A stretch of 64,000 bases of DNA from Codonopsis lanceolata (lineage: Eukaryota > Streptophyta > Magnoliopsida > Asterales > Campanulaceae): positions 100,214,435 to 100,278,434 of the forward strand of contig CM028377.1 in assembly GCA_013146195.2 (NCBI GenBank). The letters run 5' to 3'. Shown here one piece after another: positions 1-11,034 of this stretch. The position numbers and the translations under genes are program-made. Position 1 is the stretch's first letter. Each line of letters starts with the position of its first letter. The notes under the pieces were generated by a model. That model had not been told where the DNA came from. It saw only the letters and a program-made list of their open reading frames with translations, and searched no databases.

Positions 1-864
1 AGTAGAACACTAAATGATGCACAACTAAATTATACAACAATGTAAAAAGAGTTTTTAGTAGTTGTGTATGCATTGGAAAAGTTTAGACCATATCCGTTAG
101 ATCAAAAGTGATAATATTTTCTCGATCATTACGCCTTAAAGTATTTATTAAGTAAGAAAGATGCTAAGCCTAGACTAATTAGGTGGATGCTATTATTGCA
201 TGAATTTGACATTACAATCAAGGATAAAAAGGAACCGAAAATGTCGTAGCTCGACCACTTGTCTAGATTAGAATTTTCACCCCTACTTGAACGTCAATTT
301 CTTGACAATCCAATTCCTATAAATGAAGATTTCCTTGATGAACAACTTCTAGCAATCAAAGATTGCACTCGGTATGCTGATTTTGTCAATTATTATGTGT
401 CCGATATTATAAATCGATTTTGATCACTATCAAAAGAAGAAATTTTGACCCAAAAAAATATTTTTGGGAAGAACCTCATTTATATAAAATGTGTTCGACT
501 CTTTAATCGAGGCGATGTGTTCGAAAAAAAGACCAACAAAGTATTATGGAATTACTTCATGAATACTCTTGTGGTGGTCATTTTAGTGGAAATAAAACGC
601 TGCTAGAAAAATTTTACAATCTACGGTTTATATTGGTATTTGTTTTTAGAGATTGTGATTTATTTTATAGGACTTGTGATAAATGTCGAGAGAACCGGTG
701 GAATAGGAAAAAGGTGGAATAGGAAAAAAGAAATGGGTCCTTTTGAAATACTTGGTATTGTTGATTATGTATCCTTGCACACTAATATGGTTGTTGAAAT
801 CTTTTTGATGTACCGAAGACAATTCGGGGGAACTCATTTTACTAATAAATTATTAAATAATTGA
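1..864 (+). pseudogene. Athila-type pol remnant: RNase H and start of integrase
   Basis: Conceptual translation across stops gives recognisable Ty3/gypsy RNase H sequence: an RTLNDAQLNYTT-like start near 3-40, then [28 protein letters not shown] and a DHLSRLE-type end near 250-275. This is followed by integrase zinc-finger-like sequence (MELLHEYSCGGHFSGNK near 545-600; CDKC near 673-690) and pieces of the catalytic core (PFEILGIVDYVS near 738; FGGTHFTNKLLNN near 823-860). Several in-frame stops and frameshifts make it non-functional. The same protein order occurs in the Athila copy at the right end of the window on the other strand, which supports the family call. The 5' part of the element lies left of the window. 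Domain identity is seen in sequence; the Athila lineage is inferred from the later ORF, the repeated polypurine tracts and the LTR. Confidence 0.8.
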
Positions 865-1380
865 TGGGCAAACACACCTTTATGGGTAGGCCACCGAGAC
901 CTTTCCCGTCTCTAACAACGTTAAGTTTGGACGTGAATATATTCACGGAACCAAGATTGCAATCAAACCCCCACCTGTAGTTGCCTCTTCAATCTCCATC
1001 CCACCATTTTTTGCAGATGAAATTCATACATATTATGTATTTACATACATACAAAGAGAATCCAAATGGATTGAAGCCATAGCCTTACACTCCCAACTCC
1101 TTCCCACTCTCGTACTAAAACAATCGGGTTTGGTCCGATGATAGTAAGCGCCTCCCTCCACCACTCCGCCCACGCAGGTTAAATTCATAGACTCTCGTCT
1201 GCCTCCGCCCCTCGGCCAGATCTTTTGCCGCCCTAATCATTGACGTATGGACCCTTTTCGTCACTTCTACCAAACTATTTGGCCCAGATCTAAGGCAATA
1301 TCGATGACTCCCCTCCCCCTCAAGGCTTTTAATCACTAATGTCGCCGGCCCACAATTTTATTTCGCTGCTCGCCTCGGCC
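862..1380. mobile_element. Unclassified 519-bp insertion in integrase, flanked by 19-bp direct repeats
   Basis: The 19-base string TAATAAATTATTAAATAAT stands at 843-861 and again at 1381-1399. The integrase translation (NKLLNN) stops making sense after the first copy and resumes from the second (NKLLNNVLK), so this segment was inserted with duplication of its target. No poly-A tail, terminal inverted repeat or TG...CA ends are obvious. A minus-strand frame of 73 codons (1115-1336) resembles nothing I recognise. A 14-base string (cacttctaccaaac) occurs both inside near 1261 and just downstream near 1409, so the right boundary may be more complex. Confidence 0.5.
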
Positions 1381-1399
1381 TAATAAATTATTAAATAAT

Positions 1400-2144
1400 G
1401 TCCTTAAGCCACTTCTACCAAACATGGTGTAACTCACGTGAAGATGAAGAAAGTTAGACATTTAATCAAACTTAACTACACCCTAAAAAGGGGTTATCAT
1501 CTACAGACGAAAATTTTGAATCGGCCAAGTAGAGGTTAGTAATACCCAAATCAAAAGCGGTATTAGAAAAGATCGTTAGGCCTAATCGTAAAGAATAGGA
1601 AGCTAAACTTAAGGATGCTTTATGGGCATACCGAACTGCCTATAAGACTCCAATAGGAATGAGCCTATACCGAATGGGATATGGCAAAGCATGTCATTTA
1701 CCAGTTGAAATTGAACATAAAGCTTATTGGGCGGTCAAAGACTTAAATTTAGATTTGACATTGGATGGTGAGGAAAGATTGTTCCAATTAAATGAATTAG
1801 AAGAACATAGGCTAAATTCATACGAAAATGCTAAAACGTATAAAGAAAAGACCAAGAAATACCATGACATGGGATTGGCCAAAAAAATGTTTCGACCAGA
1901 ATTGAAAGTTTTACTTTTCAATTCTAGATTGAGGTTATTCCTTTGAAAATTAAAATCTAAGTGGTCTGGTCCTTTTACAATCGTTCGAATTTATCCTCAT
2001 GGAGCTATTGATATTAGAAATCCAAGAACTAACGAAGTGTTTAAAGTCAATGGACACCGACTCAAACCATATCTCGAACCAATGTCAGTTGAACGAACAA
2101 TTGAATTAATTCGTTTAGTTGACAATGCACCACCCGATGACTAG
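1400..2144 (+). pseudogene. Athila-type integrase C-terminal half, remnant
   Basis: From about 1515 the translation follows the end of the Ty3/gypsy integrase: a VLEKIVRPNRKE-like stretch, [19 protein letters not shown] (near 1608-1665), [35 protein letters not shown] and [12 protein letters not shown], then [20 protein letters not shown] and [14 protein letters not shown] before a TAG at 2142. The longest open piece is 1659-1946, closed by a single TGA. The part before 1515 is frame-shifted. The order and wording match the integrase end of the minus-strand Athila copy near 57600-58200. In both copies a conserved spacer motif (GRQPTM in translation) follows. It is a dead copy. Confidence 0.85.
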
Positions 2145-3094
2145 GTTTGCAGTTGGGTCGAGCCAAAGACGTTAAACAAAGGCGCTAAGTGGGAGGCAAC
2201 CCACTATGATGAATTTTAATTGCTTTTGTAGTTAATTTAAATATGTTATTCTCCTTTAAATTTAATTTTGGACATTTAATTTTGAAATTAAATATGCCAA
2301 AATCCAAGTTTGCGGGAGGAAAACATCTTAATGTTGTATTTATATGTTGCTAATATAGTTAGTTTAGAGTTTTTGTAGAATTTTTATAATGCAGGAAAGT
2401 GACGAAACGTAACGGAACCTAACGGAGGAACCTAACCTGTTAAATGGCTAAAAAGAGAAAAGGAAACAAGAGAAGCAAGAATCGCCCACCTTGCGGATGC
2501 AAGGTGCCTAAAGGCCTGCGGCCCCAAGGTCCCCAATAAATAGGTTATCGTGAGCGGCGGCATGCGACGTGGGAATCGCATCGCTTGATCGCCGACCTTG
2601 GGGACGCAAGGTAAGAGAGACCTTGCGACCACAAGGTGTCTTTATATAAGGGTGTGCCGGGTTCTTCAAACAGATCACCAAAAAATCATCCTCCTTCCTC
2701 AAGCAAGAGCAACGTGCCTCTCCTCTCTACAATCCCGCGAGATCTTCAAGCAAGTCTTCCCAAATTCCGGCCATTCTACAAAAAAAAATACTCTCCCTCT
2801 TCAACTTCCCTCTCACTTTCATCCCCCATTTCAAGTCATTGAAGGAAAGAAGAAGGGAATCCATTTTTGCCGGCAAAGAAGCTTGAACTCCGGCGACTCT
2901 CCACCATAAAGCGGCAAAACCAAGTAATTCTAACCCCTCTTTTAATTTTTGACGTACAATAATATATGCATGTTAGGGTGTTAGAAAAATTGACGTGGAT
3001 ATAATTTTTGCATGCATTAGGTGCAATTTTTAGTTTTTAATTTTAAAATAGAAAAATATTTTAATATTTAATATTTTTATTTTGTGCTAAAACT
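2145..3094 (+). other. Athila spacer between pol and the late ORF
   Basis: Non-coding spacer of the element. It starts with the conserved post-integrase string and later holds CAAGGT/ACCTTG palindromic blocks (about 2490-2640), which recur in the LTR and in the other Athila copy. No gene is seen. Confidence 0.6.
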
Positions 3095-4184
3095 ATGGCC
3101 CCTAAGCGTAGAAATCTTGGCCCCTCTACTTATTGCCCTGTTGAGGAGGAAGAACCAAATTATGACCACCGCCGCTTTATTTCCTATGAGGCCTCGGAGA
3201 GATACGCTGCAAAGCTCTCCAAGTCCTTGATTCCCGAGAGGGGATTCAAAGCTGCCAAGTTTGGCCTCCACAATGCATTTTTAGCACGTAGGTGGGGTCT
3301 TCTGATTGAGTCTCCGGGCAAGGCAATCGTGGCTATTGTTCGTGAGTTCTATGCCAATGGCCGCATTGGCATAGATGGTGGGGTTTTAGAGACTAGTAAT
3401 GTTAGGGGCATTAGTGTTAACTTTTCGTCCCAAAGCATTAACATGTATTACGGCACCTCCAACTTTACGGAGGGTGACGACGACTATAGCACCCACCTTC
3501 ACCCCCTATTCCTGTTGAGGTGGTCAATGCGACCATCTCCCATCCTGGTGTGGTGTGGACCCAAAACCGCAACCCACCATTCGGTCCACGCACCATGGAG
3601 GAGTCCTTCCTCTTGAACACGACCAAGCCCGTGTTCAAATTTATCTGCTCCCGCCTTATGCCTACCAGTCATCAACACACAGTGACTTGGGCTAAGGCCG
3701 TCCTGATCTACACCATCATGACTTGTGGGTCTGTTGATGTCGGCCGTCTGATCAACGACCAAATTAAGACCCCGATTAGAGGTACCACAAATGCGGGGTT
3801 CGCGTTCCCGCATTTGATTACCGGACTGTGTAAGGACGCGGGAGTGAGATGGCCTCGACACGCGGAGAGGCTGAAAGATGGGCCCGCTATCACTAGGGCC
3901 ATTTTGTTTGAGCACCACCAGCAGCTGCGATAGAGGGTTTCTCACGTGGAGGAACCCGAAGAGGAGGAGATGGATCCACTTGTGGAAATCTCCAAAGGTT
4001 GGAGGAAGCCGTCCTCCAAACTGATATGGTGAGTCAGCAGTTGGCACAAATGCGTGCTGACCAGACTCAATTATTTGGCTGGTTTAACACTGTGGGACAA
4101 AATTTCTCCAATTATTACGGGCTGTCACCTGGCACGATCCCCGAGTTTCGTCCTCATTCGTTATTTCCTCCCGACTCACCTTGA
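3095..4184 (+). pseudogene. Athila late ORF with putative plant transposon protein domain, frameshifted
   Basis: A frame opens at 3095 (MAPKRRNLGP) and runs 173 codons. The reading then passes to other frames at about 3520-3933 and 3999-4184, so at least two frameshifts are needed. Sequence such as RRFISYEASERYA, LIPERGFKAAKFG and VAIVREFYANGRIG is typical of the 'putative plant transposon protein' domain found in the third ORF of Athila-like elements, sometimes called env-like. The tail (LAQMRADQTQLFGWF) matches the minus-strand copy at 55513-55752 (MAQMRLEPNRIFGWA). The function of this protein is not established. No clear signal peptide or membrane segment is visible. Confidence 0.75.
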
Positions 4185-4561
4185 GTCGAGGCCCAAGTTT
4201 CACCCTCTTTCGTTAGGTGGGCCTGCTATGTCCTTTTGATATTTGCCCTTCCCCATCAAGCCTCTCATATGTTCCTCAATTTTGGGGACAAAATAGAAAT
4301 TAAGTTTGGGGGGGGGGGATTCTAAGCCCAGAGTCTTAGCAGGTCCTATCTTAAGGAGGAGTGGAGTTGGGCTACGTTTTTAGGATGGGGAAAATTTTCT
4401 TTTCCCTCTATCTTGTTTCCTCCTCACCCGCCTTTCTTGCTTTTGAATTTTTCTTGTTTTCGGAAATGTTGCCTTGACCAGAATACTATAATTTTGGATG
4501 CTCGTGGATTCCTCTCATTGGGATCCATCATCAATTGTGTCATCAACATCTCCAATTTTCT

Positions 4562-4565
<4 letters not shown>

Positions 4566-4636
<71 letters not shown>
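4566..4636. repeat. (AT)n microsatellite, about 70 bp
   Basis: Uninterrupted AT alternation is read directly. Short ORFs spelling IYIYIY across it are artefacts. Confidence 0.97.
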
Positions 4637-4644
<8 letters not shown>

Positions 4645-6554
4645 AATTTCATACTCGAGTTTTAGTGTGGTAATACTAGTTGATGAGGAGTTAATGCAAT
4701 GAACCGCATAGCTAGTCCGTAGATCCCTCTGGAATTTACTTGATTTTGCGAAACTTTTACTTTTCTCCAAATTCTTCATGCACCCACACTAGTCATAATT
4801 ATGGATTAATTAGAATAGTTTTATAAAGTTTATAGCACCTACTTCATTTCAACAAGATATGCACAAGAATATGATGCATAGCCATTCGAACATAATTGTT
4901 GCATTAAATTGTAACTTAGGGTCAATTGCACGATAGTTAGATCCCTTGGATTTTTCTTACTAATATATCTCAAGCACACTTTCGAACCGTGTCTGCATGT
5001 TAGTCTCGATTGTCCCTACCATCTGTCTTAGCGAATGCTTATGTGAAATCCAGTGATGCTAAACATGCAACCCCACAATTCCCATAGTTGATATGACATT
5101 TTGTGTGTCTTACTTGTTTTATAAACTACATGAGCATTTGGCATTAAGAAATGACTTAGGTCATCTTTGGATCGTTAGAGCCTAAATATTCCCTGACCTT
5201 TACTAAAAAATATCACTAGTGTCCCCTTTTGAGCCTAATTAAAAAGAATGGAGTGTGCTAAGCACACATAAAACCCCCATTCGACATCGTTTCTATTACC
5301 CACATTAACTTAACCCTAAAAGCCTATACACTTTTAGCCTACCCTTTGAGAGAGTAGGATGTGGGTGGCAAATCAAGTTTATGGGATCCATTTTTTCAGT
5401 CAGGCAATTTTTCTGAAGACTTTTTCTTTGCGTCGTCGAAAAAAAATAATAAATAAATAAATAGAAAAAGAAAAGAAAAAAAATAGATCGACGAAAAATG
5501 AAACGGAAGAAGAAGAGTGCAAATATTTTCAAATGAAAGCATAGCTTTCAAAAGAAAATATGTTAGAAAAAAAATATTGCTGAGAAAAATGATGAGATAT
5601 TTTTAGATTATGTATTGCCCAAAACAAGTTTGGGGGGGGGGGAAAGAAAACTAAAAGTAACAAAAAACACCCCCTACTTGTAGTCTTTGCAGGTCCTAAC
5701 TTAAATAAGGAAAACTTCCTTTTGCTTGGAAGTATGAGGGATAAAGGGTAGTCTTACTCTCTCACTTTGAATTCCAATCTCTTTCCATCAAATCCCCCAT
5801 CACCTTGGCCTTACATTACAAGCTAATAAAGACCTAATGATCTTCTTGCCAATGCTTGTGTGTGTTTTCTCTGCTAAGTGAGTCATATAGAATTGATCAA
5901 ACACTTCATGTTCATATTATTCGCCAAGAGCTCACTGTATTAGCATAATCTTAGCTATTACAAGTAATTGGGATATGAGAGCATTGTATGGCATACATAG
6001 AAGTGCATGGGATGGATGTATAATTTTTGAAATCCTTGTTGACCTCTCTTTCTGTAATAGATCGGGTTTGGATGGTAGATCTCATACTTCATGATGCATT
6101 GGTTTTAATTAAATTTTGATTTTCATATGAATGTGGTGCTTAGCTTAATAAAACTGTTTTAGTTGAGATATTCTCTAAGACTGATGATCACACACACACG
6201 GAGAAATTGATAGTAGTAGCAGCTTTAAGTAAAAGTCAGTTGGTTTTATGTGACTAAATCTACATATGTGGTGAGCATCGAACTGAGACTGCTTTGTTAT
6301 GCCATGCTATTATAACTTGAGGTTGAAGCCAAAAAGATTTTTGTTTCATGTTTAGTTTAGTTTTTATATGCTTTTGTATTTATTAGTTTTTGTATTTATC
6401 TGCATAGTCGAGTCACTCGAAAGAGTCTCCTTAAGTTTGTGGGTTTCTAGAGGAGTGTAAATAGTGTCACCCTCCAAAAAGATTTTTGTTATTTTTTGTT
6501 ATTTAATTGTTTTTGTATTTATAAGTACTGTTTACTCGTGGATGAGCAAAGTTT

Positions 6555-6569
6555 AAGTTTGGGGGTATT
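6555..6569 (+). promoter_or_regulatory. Polypurine tract of the + Athila element
   Basis: AAGTTTGGGGGTATT lies directly before the TGATCGATG start of the 3' LTR. It matches the tract next to the minus-strand copy's LTR at 53385-53400 and is the expected primer for plus-strand DNA synthesis. Confidence 0.75.
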
Positions 6570-6970
6570 TGATCGATGTATTTTATACGTCGATTTCCTA
6601 TACTTCTATTACTTAAATTGAGCTATTTCACGAGGCTTTTGACTACTGATATGTGTTTTCTAGTGATTTTGTGAGTTTCAGTGTTTTAGGTGAAAGTATG
6701 CAAATTATAAGCCTTTTAAGTGAAAATTCCAAGAAGGGGTCAGAGTGTAAAAATGAAGAAGAAAAGAAGAAAAGTCAAGCTGGGAACCTTGTGGTCGCAA
6801 GGTGCTCAAGACCTTGCCTCCACAAGGTGGACAGAAACTTCAGAAGACAAACCCCGGATTATTGAAGGACCTTGCGATCGCAAGGTGCCTCATACCTTGT
6901 GACCGCAAGGTAGTCAGAATGCCCGATTTTGCGTTTTCACAAGAGATCTAATTGTAATACAACTCCATGG

Positions 6971-6980
6971 TATAAATAGA
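6971..6980 (+). promoter_or_regulatory. LTR TATA box (Athila)
   Basis: TATAAATAGA stands about 400 bp into the LTR, where an RNA polymerase II promoter is expected. The minus-strand LTR has TATATATAG at the matching place. Confidence 0.6.
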
Positions 6981-8050
6981 GGTCGGTAGCCAGAGCATAG
7001 GACGGTTAGAAACGGCTGGAGACGGCTAGAAATTAGTTTTCCATAGCTTTAGAATAGATTTTAGGTTGTATAACATAATTAGTCTTTGTAATTACAAGTA
7101 TTGAAGATCGATTCATGAACTCGTTCATCTCCATGTGTTGTTCATCTTCAAGGATGAACTAAATCTTCATTAATCTAGGAGGTGGGAGGTAACTTGTATC
7201 GAATCTATGCTTTAATTTATATTTATGTTCATTCAATTCTTGTTGATTGTGGTGTTTTTCAATCCCTATATTATTTCACTTTGAACAAATGAATGTAATC
7301 ATGAATAATAAAGGCCTAGAGGTGCGGATAACTGCATGATCAATGTGCATATGCTGTACACTAGCTCACCATCATAATAAATTGGACCTATCGATGCACG
7401 AGAGTGATAAGTTAGGGCCAGGTTCCATATATGACCTAGGTGACAGATAGATCATATGTTCTTGTGCTTAGGATATATAATGGATGGATTATTTGGAGAT
7501 GGAGATTGAACGGTAATTCAACAGGCTATATCTATATTTTGTGAACGAACCCAAGAGATTGAATGAAACTTTATTAAAATTAATCATAGAGGAGATACAA
7601 GTGAAACCCTAATCCTAGATTGCCATCCACCATAAGATCTTCATAACCTGTAATTGCTGCTAATTAGTTAAATACCTGAATAATAATTAATTTAGAATAG
7701 TGTAGACACCCCAATTTCGTACCCTTGGTATGTGACTCTGACATGTGATATCAAGAACTATTCAAAATTAACAACTGTCAAGTTACAAGAGTCGAAAATG
7801 CGAAAGGCGAAGCAGGATGCGCAAAACAGTGAATCGCGAGGGATGAAAGTGTCAAAATCGAAAGTTGAACAGGAGCTTGGCGCGGCCAAAAGGCATGTTG
7901 GGCGCCGCGCCAAGAAAGGGATGAGTCGGCGCCAATGGAGTTACTGTAGCTCTCAAACTTAACGCATTGTACAACTGCGAAGCTCGGTGTACGCGTGAAC
8001 GAAGCCGGTTGAGGAATTCTGATAATTCCCGATGACTCCCTCGTCCCACC

Positions 8051-8058
8051 TATAAATA
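8051..8058 (+). promoter_or_regulatory. TATA box of the Tat-like LTR
   Basis: TATAAATA is followed by a CGAGTGCTGGGCTC-type start region. The reversed copy has TATAAATAG at 40986-40994 in the same context. Confidence 0.55.
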
Positions 8059-8999
8059 CGAGTGCTGGGCTCCCTATTTCAGTGTTCAGAAATCATCTGA
8101 GAGAAACGCTGAGAAATTCTCTCTGCGTTCCTTCGACGCCGATAATAGTGAGAGGTGCGAGATAGGTGTGTGTAGCCCACCAAAGCTTCCAAACCCCATC
8201 CAAACTCCGCCAAAACTTAAATCCACCGGTTATAAGTGATCCCTAGCCTAGTAGTTAGGTATCCACCTTACTTCCCCGACCCAAAATCCTTGAAGTAAGC
8301 CGTTACTCTGCCCGAGTAATGAGCTGAAATACACAAAAATTAAGCCATTATTCCGCCCAACCAAAAAGGCCAAAACCTCCCGAAATAAGTTGTCACTCTG
8401 CCCGAGTGAACAAGCCAAAGTCATCCAAAATAAGCAGTCACTCTGCCCAAATCAAAACAACAACCACACAACAACAACAAAAAAAGACTCTCTCTCCCTG
8501 AAGGACAGAGCAAATACACTACCGCTCTAAAAGGTAATAGCCTTTAAGGGCATTTTATTTACTTGTTCATTTATTTATTATTTAAAGTTATTATTTAAAT
8601 CCGGCCCAATATAGTCAATATAAGCCGTTGTGCTGCCCGGATTAGAATAGGAAATATTATGTAAAAGAGTCATTATAATGGCCAAATGTTTTTAAATACA
8701 TTTGTAATTATTGTAAGGAAATGGCTGCAAGTCAGTAAATAATGTAGCCACGAATGTATTTGTTTTATTTTCCTGTCTTTTAAATGCTTTATTTGTTTGC
8801 TAAATAAATATAACAATAAGCATACTTTAGCCAAAAACTATTTTGAGACCGAAAGGGCGAGTTGGGTGCCTAGCACCTTCCCAACTCGTAACTTAGCCTC
8901 CGAACCCGTTTTCTATCTTTGGTTTTCTTTTCTTTTCTGGTTTTGCTTTATTTTTGCCTTAAAATAAAGATGGCGACTCTAAAACTTTTGGATCCAGTG

Positions 9000-9360
9000 G
9001 GGCATCGCAACACTCCTTCTTTGCACTTTTCCGTTTTCCCCTAAAAAGGGGAGAATGGGAATGGAAAGGTGATGTATTCCCATATCCTGGTATCCCCTAA
9101 ACAAGGGATAACTTGATGCGGGAAACCCAAAGCTCCCATAGTGATCCGAAATGGGCCATACGGCTATTTTTAATAAAATCCATAGTGGGGGCGTCGCAAT
9201 ATCCTTTTTTGCACTTTTCCGTTTTCTCCTAAAAAAGGAAAAATGGGAATGAAAGGGTAATGCATTCTCATATCCTGGTATCCCCTAAAAAAGGGATAAC
9301 TTGATGCGGGAAACCACAAGTTCTCATATTGGATCAAAAATCCACTAAAGGCAACCGAGG
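9000..9360 (+). repeat. Two tandem copies of a ~180-bp unit inside the Tat-like LTR
   Basis: Both copies contain TTTGCACTTTTCCGTTTT, then CCCCTAAAAAGGGG-type hairpins, a CATATCCTGGTATCCCCTAA block and GGGATAACTTGATGCGGGAAACC. The reversed LTR has the same duplication at about 39590-39915. Confidence 0.8.
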
Positions 9361-9690
9361 CGCATTCCAACGCGCTATTATAGACAGCACTCCTCTCGCA
9401 CTTTTGATTTCGTCTTCCCCTAAACAAGGGAGGGTCGAACGAGAGCAATGGTGTCCCGCATCCGCACGTACGCGCACCCCTATCCAAAGGCACGCGGGGC
9501 GCGGGCGCACATCCCAGGAACCCACAAATAGAATAAGTATAAAAACTCCCCTTAGATTAATAAATTGCTATCAATAAATCGTACTATCTGTGATCTTCTT
9601 GTCTCTGTGGGTTCGACCCTTGCTTCCAAAACTATTCTCTAATAGACTTGTCCACTTGCAAGGAAAATAATTAAAATAAAACATCGATCA

Positions 9691-9873
9691 TAAAGTTTTT
9701 ATGTATAAAAGTGCTATTTAAATAGTCCGATGTAAGCAAAATAAGCAGTTGTGCTGCCCGAAATTCTATAGAAAATAGCACTAAAAAGAGCTATTATTAT
9801 TGCCAAATTAAATTTTTATAAATGTATTTGTAACTCCAGAAAGGAGACTGCTGTAAGTTTGTACTTATTTTCT

Positions 9874-9965
<92 letters not shown>

Positions 9966-10306
9966 AATATATATTTAAATCCATTATCTCAACTGTTAAA
10001 TAAATGTAAAAAGCATATTTAGCCAAAAAACTTGTTTTGAGACCAAAAGGGTGAGTTGGGTGCCTAACCCCTTCCCACCTCGTAACTTAGCCTCTGAACG
10101 TTTTTACAAATCTGGTTATTTTTTGTTTTTCTTTGTTTTCCCTAAAATAAAGATGACGACTCTATTGTATATATTTTGAGTCTACAAATGAGGCCAAGCG
10201 TATTCCACGCGCTTAAAATGTTTTAAAACCACCCGCTTCTCATTAGTTGGGGAAGAGGTTAAAAATCTGGGCACTCACAGTAAGGCTCGACCTTTCTTTC
10301 TGTGTT
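9691..10306 (+). mobile_element. Fragment of a second Tat-like LTR and leader on +
   Basis: The sequence from 9691 follows the middle of the 7701-9526 unit: an AAGCAGTTGTGCTGCCCG motif, GAGACCAAAAGGGTGAGTTGGGTGCCTA and AAGATGACGACTC. Its 5' part is missing because the Athila LTR abuts it at 9690. After the GACGACTC block the sequence diverges and runs into the tandem arrays, as the 5' leader of a Tat element would. A (TG)n(TA)n tract at about 9876-9961 interrupts it. Confidence 0.65.
9876..9961. repeat. (TG)n-(TA)n compound microsatellite
   Basis: A short TG run passes into about 75 bp of pure TA alternation, read directly. Confidence 0.95.
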
Positions 10307-11022
10307 TGGTCATTCCCGCAACAGGTGTAAACCTGGGGTCTTAGGAATTGTCTACAGACACATCATGGTTTTTACCAAATTACTTTTGGTCATTCCCGTA
10401 ACAGGTGTAAACATGGGGTCTTGCGAATTATCAACACACAAAACATGATTTTTACAAAATTTCTGGTTTTGGTCATTTTCGGAACAGCTATAAACCCAGG
10501 GTCTTGAGAAATTGTCCAGACACATCATGGTTTTTAAAAAACTTCTGCTTTTGCTCATTTTCGTAACTGATGTAAACCCAAGGTCTTGAGAAATTGTCCA
10601 CACACACATCATGGTTTTTACAAAAAAAAATTGCTTTTGATCATTTCCGCAACGGGTGTAACCATAGGGTCTTGAGAAATTGTCCATACACGCATCTTGG
10701 TTTTTACAAAAATTCTACTTTTGGTAATTTTCGCAATGGGTGTAAACCCAGGGTCTTGAGAAATTGTCCAAAAACATCATGGATTTTACAAAATTTTGTC
10801 ATTTCTGCAACATGTGTAAACCCAGGGTCTTGAGAAATTGTCCACGCACTCATCATGGTTTTTACAAAAAATTCAACTTTTGGTCATTTCCGCAACGGAT
10901 ACAAATCCCAGGTCTTAAAAATGGTTCACACACATCTTGGTTTTTACAATTTCTGCCTTTGGTCATACCTGCAAGCCGCAAGGGGTGTAAACACCGGGTC
11001 TTGGTAATTTTCCCCACACACA
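10307..11022 (+). repeat. Tandem array A: about nine copies of a 75-86 bp unit
   Basis: Each unit has TGGTCATTTCCGCAACGGGT, GTAAACCCAGGGTCTTGAGA, AATTGTCCACACACATCATG and GTTTTTACAAAA. Units begin near 10307, 10387, 10472, 10553, 10638, 10722, 10796, 10881 and 10960. They are diverged from each other by substitutions and small indels. Short ORFs that cross the array repeat the same peptide and are not genes. Confidence 0.9.
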
Positions 11023-11034
11023 TCACATCTTCAC

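Larger units (their letters stand above)
4185..6569 (+). other. Athila 3' non-coding region with repeated polypurine tracts
   Basis: About 2.4 kb without a credible gene between the late ORF and the 3' LTR. AAGTTTGGGG-type polypurine tracts stand near 4302-4318, 5629-5642 and 6555-6566; the last abuts the LTR. A long (AT)n tract is at 4566-4636. The same layout with the same tracts is present in reverse at 53385-55512. Confidence 0.7.
7701..9526 (+). mobile_element. Tat/Ogre-like LTR unit nested in the Athila LTR, TSD AATAG
   Basis: The unit runs from TGTAGACACCCCAATTTCG (7701) to GGAACCCACA (9526), with AATAG on both sides (7696-7700 and 9527-9531), so the ends are exact. It has no coding sequence. 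It carries a TATA box (8051), a run of GCCGTTACTCTGCCC-like repeats (about 8295-8450), a conserved block ending in AAGATGGCGACTC (about 8835-8985), and two tandem copies of a 180-bp unit (9000-9360). The TGTAGACACC start and the GGCGACTC motif are typical of plant Tat-lineage LTRs. The same structure recurs reversed at 39393-41506. I read it as a solo LTR; a small non-autonomous element is the alternative. Confidence 0.8.
6570..9690 (+). mobile_element. 3' LTR of the + Athila element, split by a nested LTR
   Basis: It starts TGATCGATGTATTTTA at 6570 and ends AAAACATCGATCA at 9690, so the termini form an inverted repeat TGATCGATG/CATCGATCA. Removing the nested 7701-9526 unit and one copy of its target duplication leaves about 1290 bp, matching the 1303-bp minus-strand LTR at 52082-53384, which has the same ends and similar sequence throughout (for example CACGAGGCTTTTG near the start and a GTCTCTGTGGGTTCGACCC motif near the end). 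A TATA box is at 6971-6980. Four CAAGGT/ACCTTG palindromic half-sites lie at about 6785-6912. Downstream of 9690 is Tat-like LTR sequence, so this Athila element had inserted into an older Tat element. Confidence 0.88.

Noticed and set aside
4413..4673. ORF with a long Ile-Tyr repeat
   Set aside because: It only translates the (AT)n microsatellite. The same applies to frames at 18040-18231 and 44574-44783.
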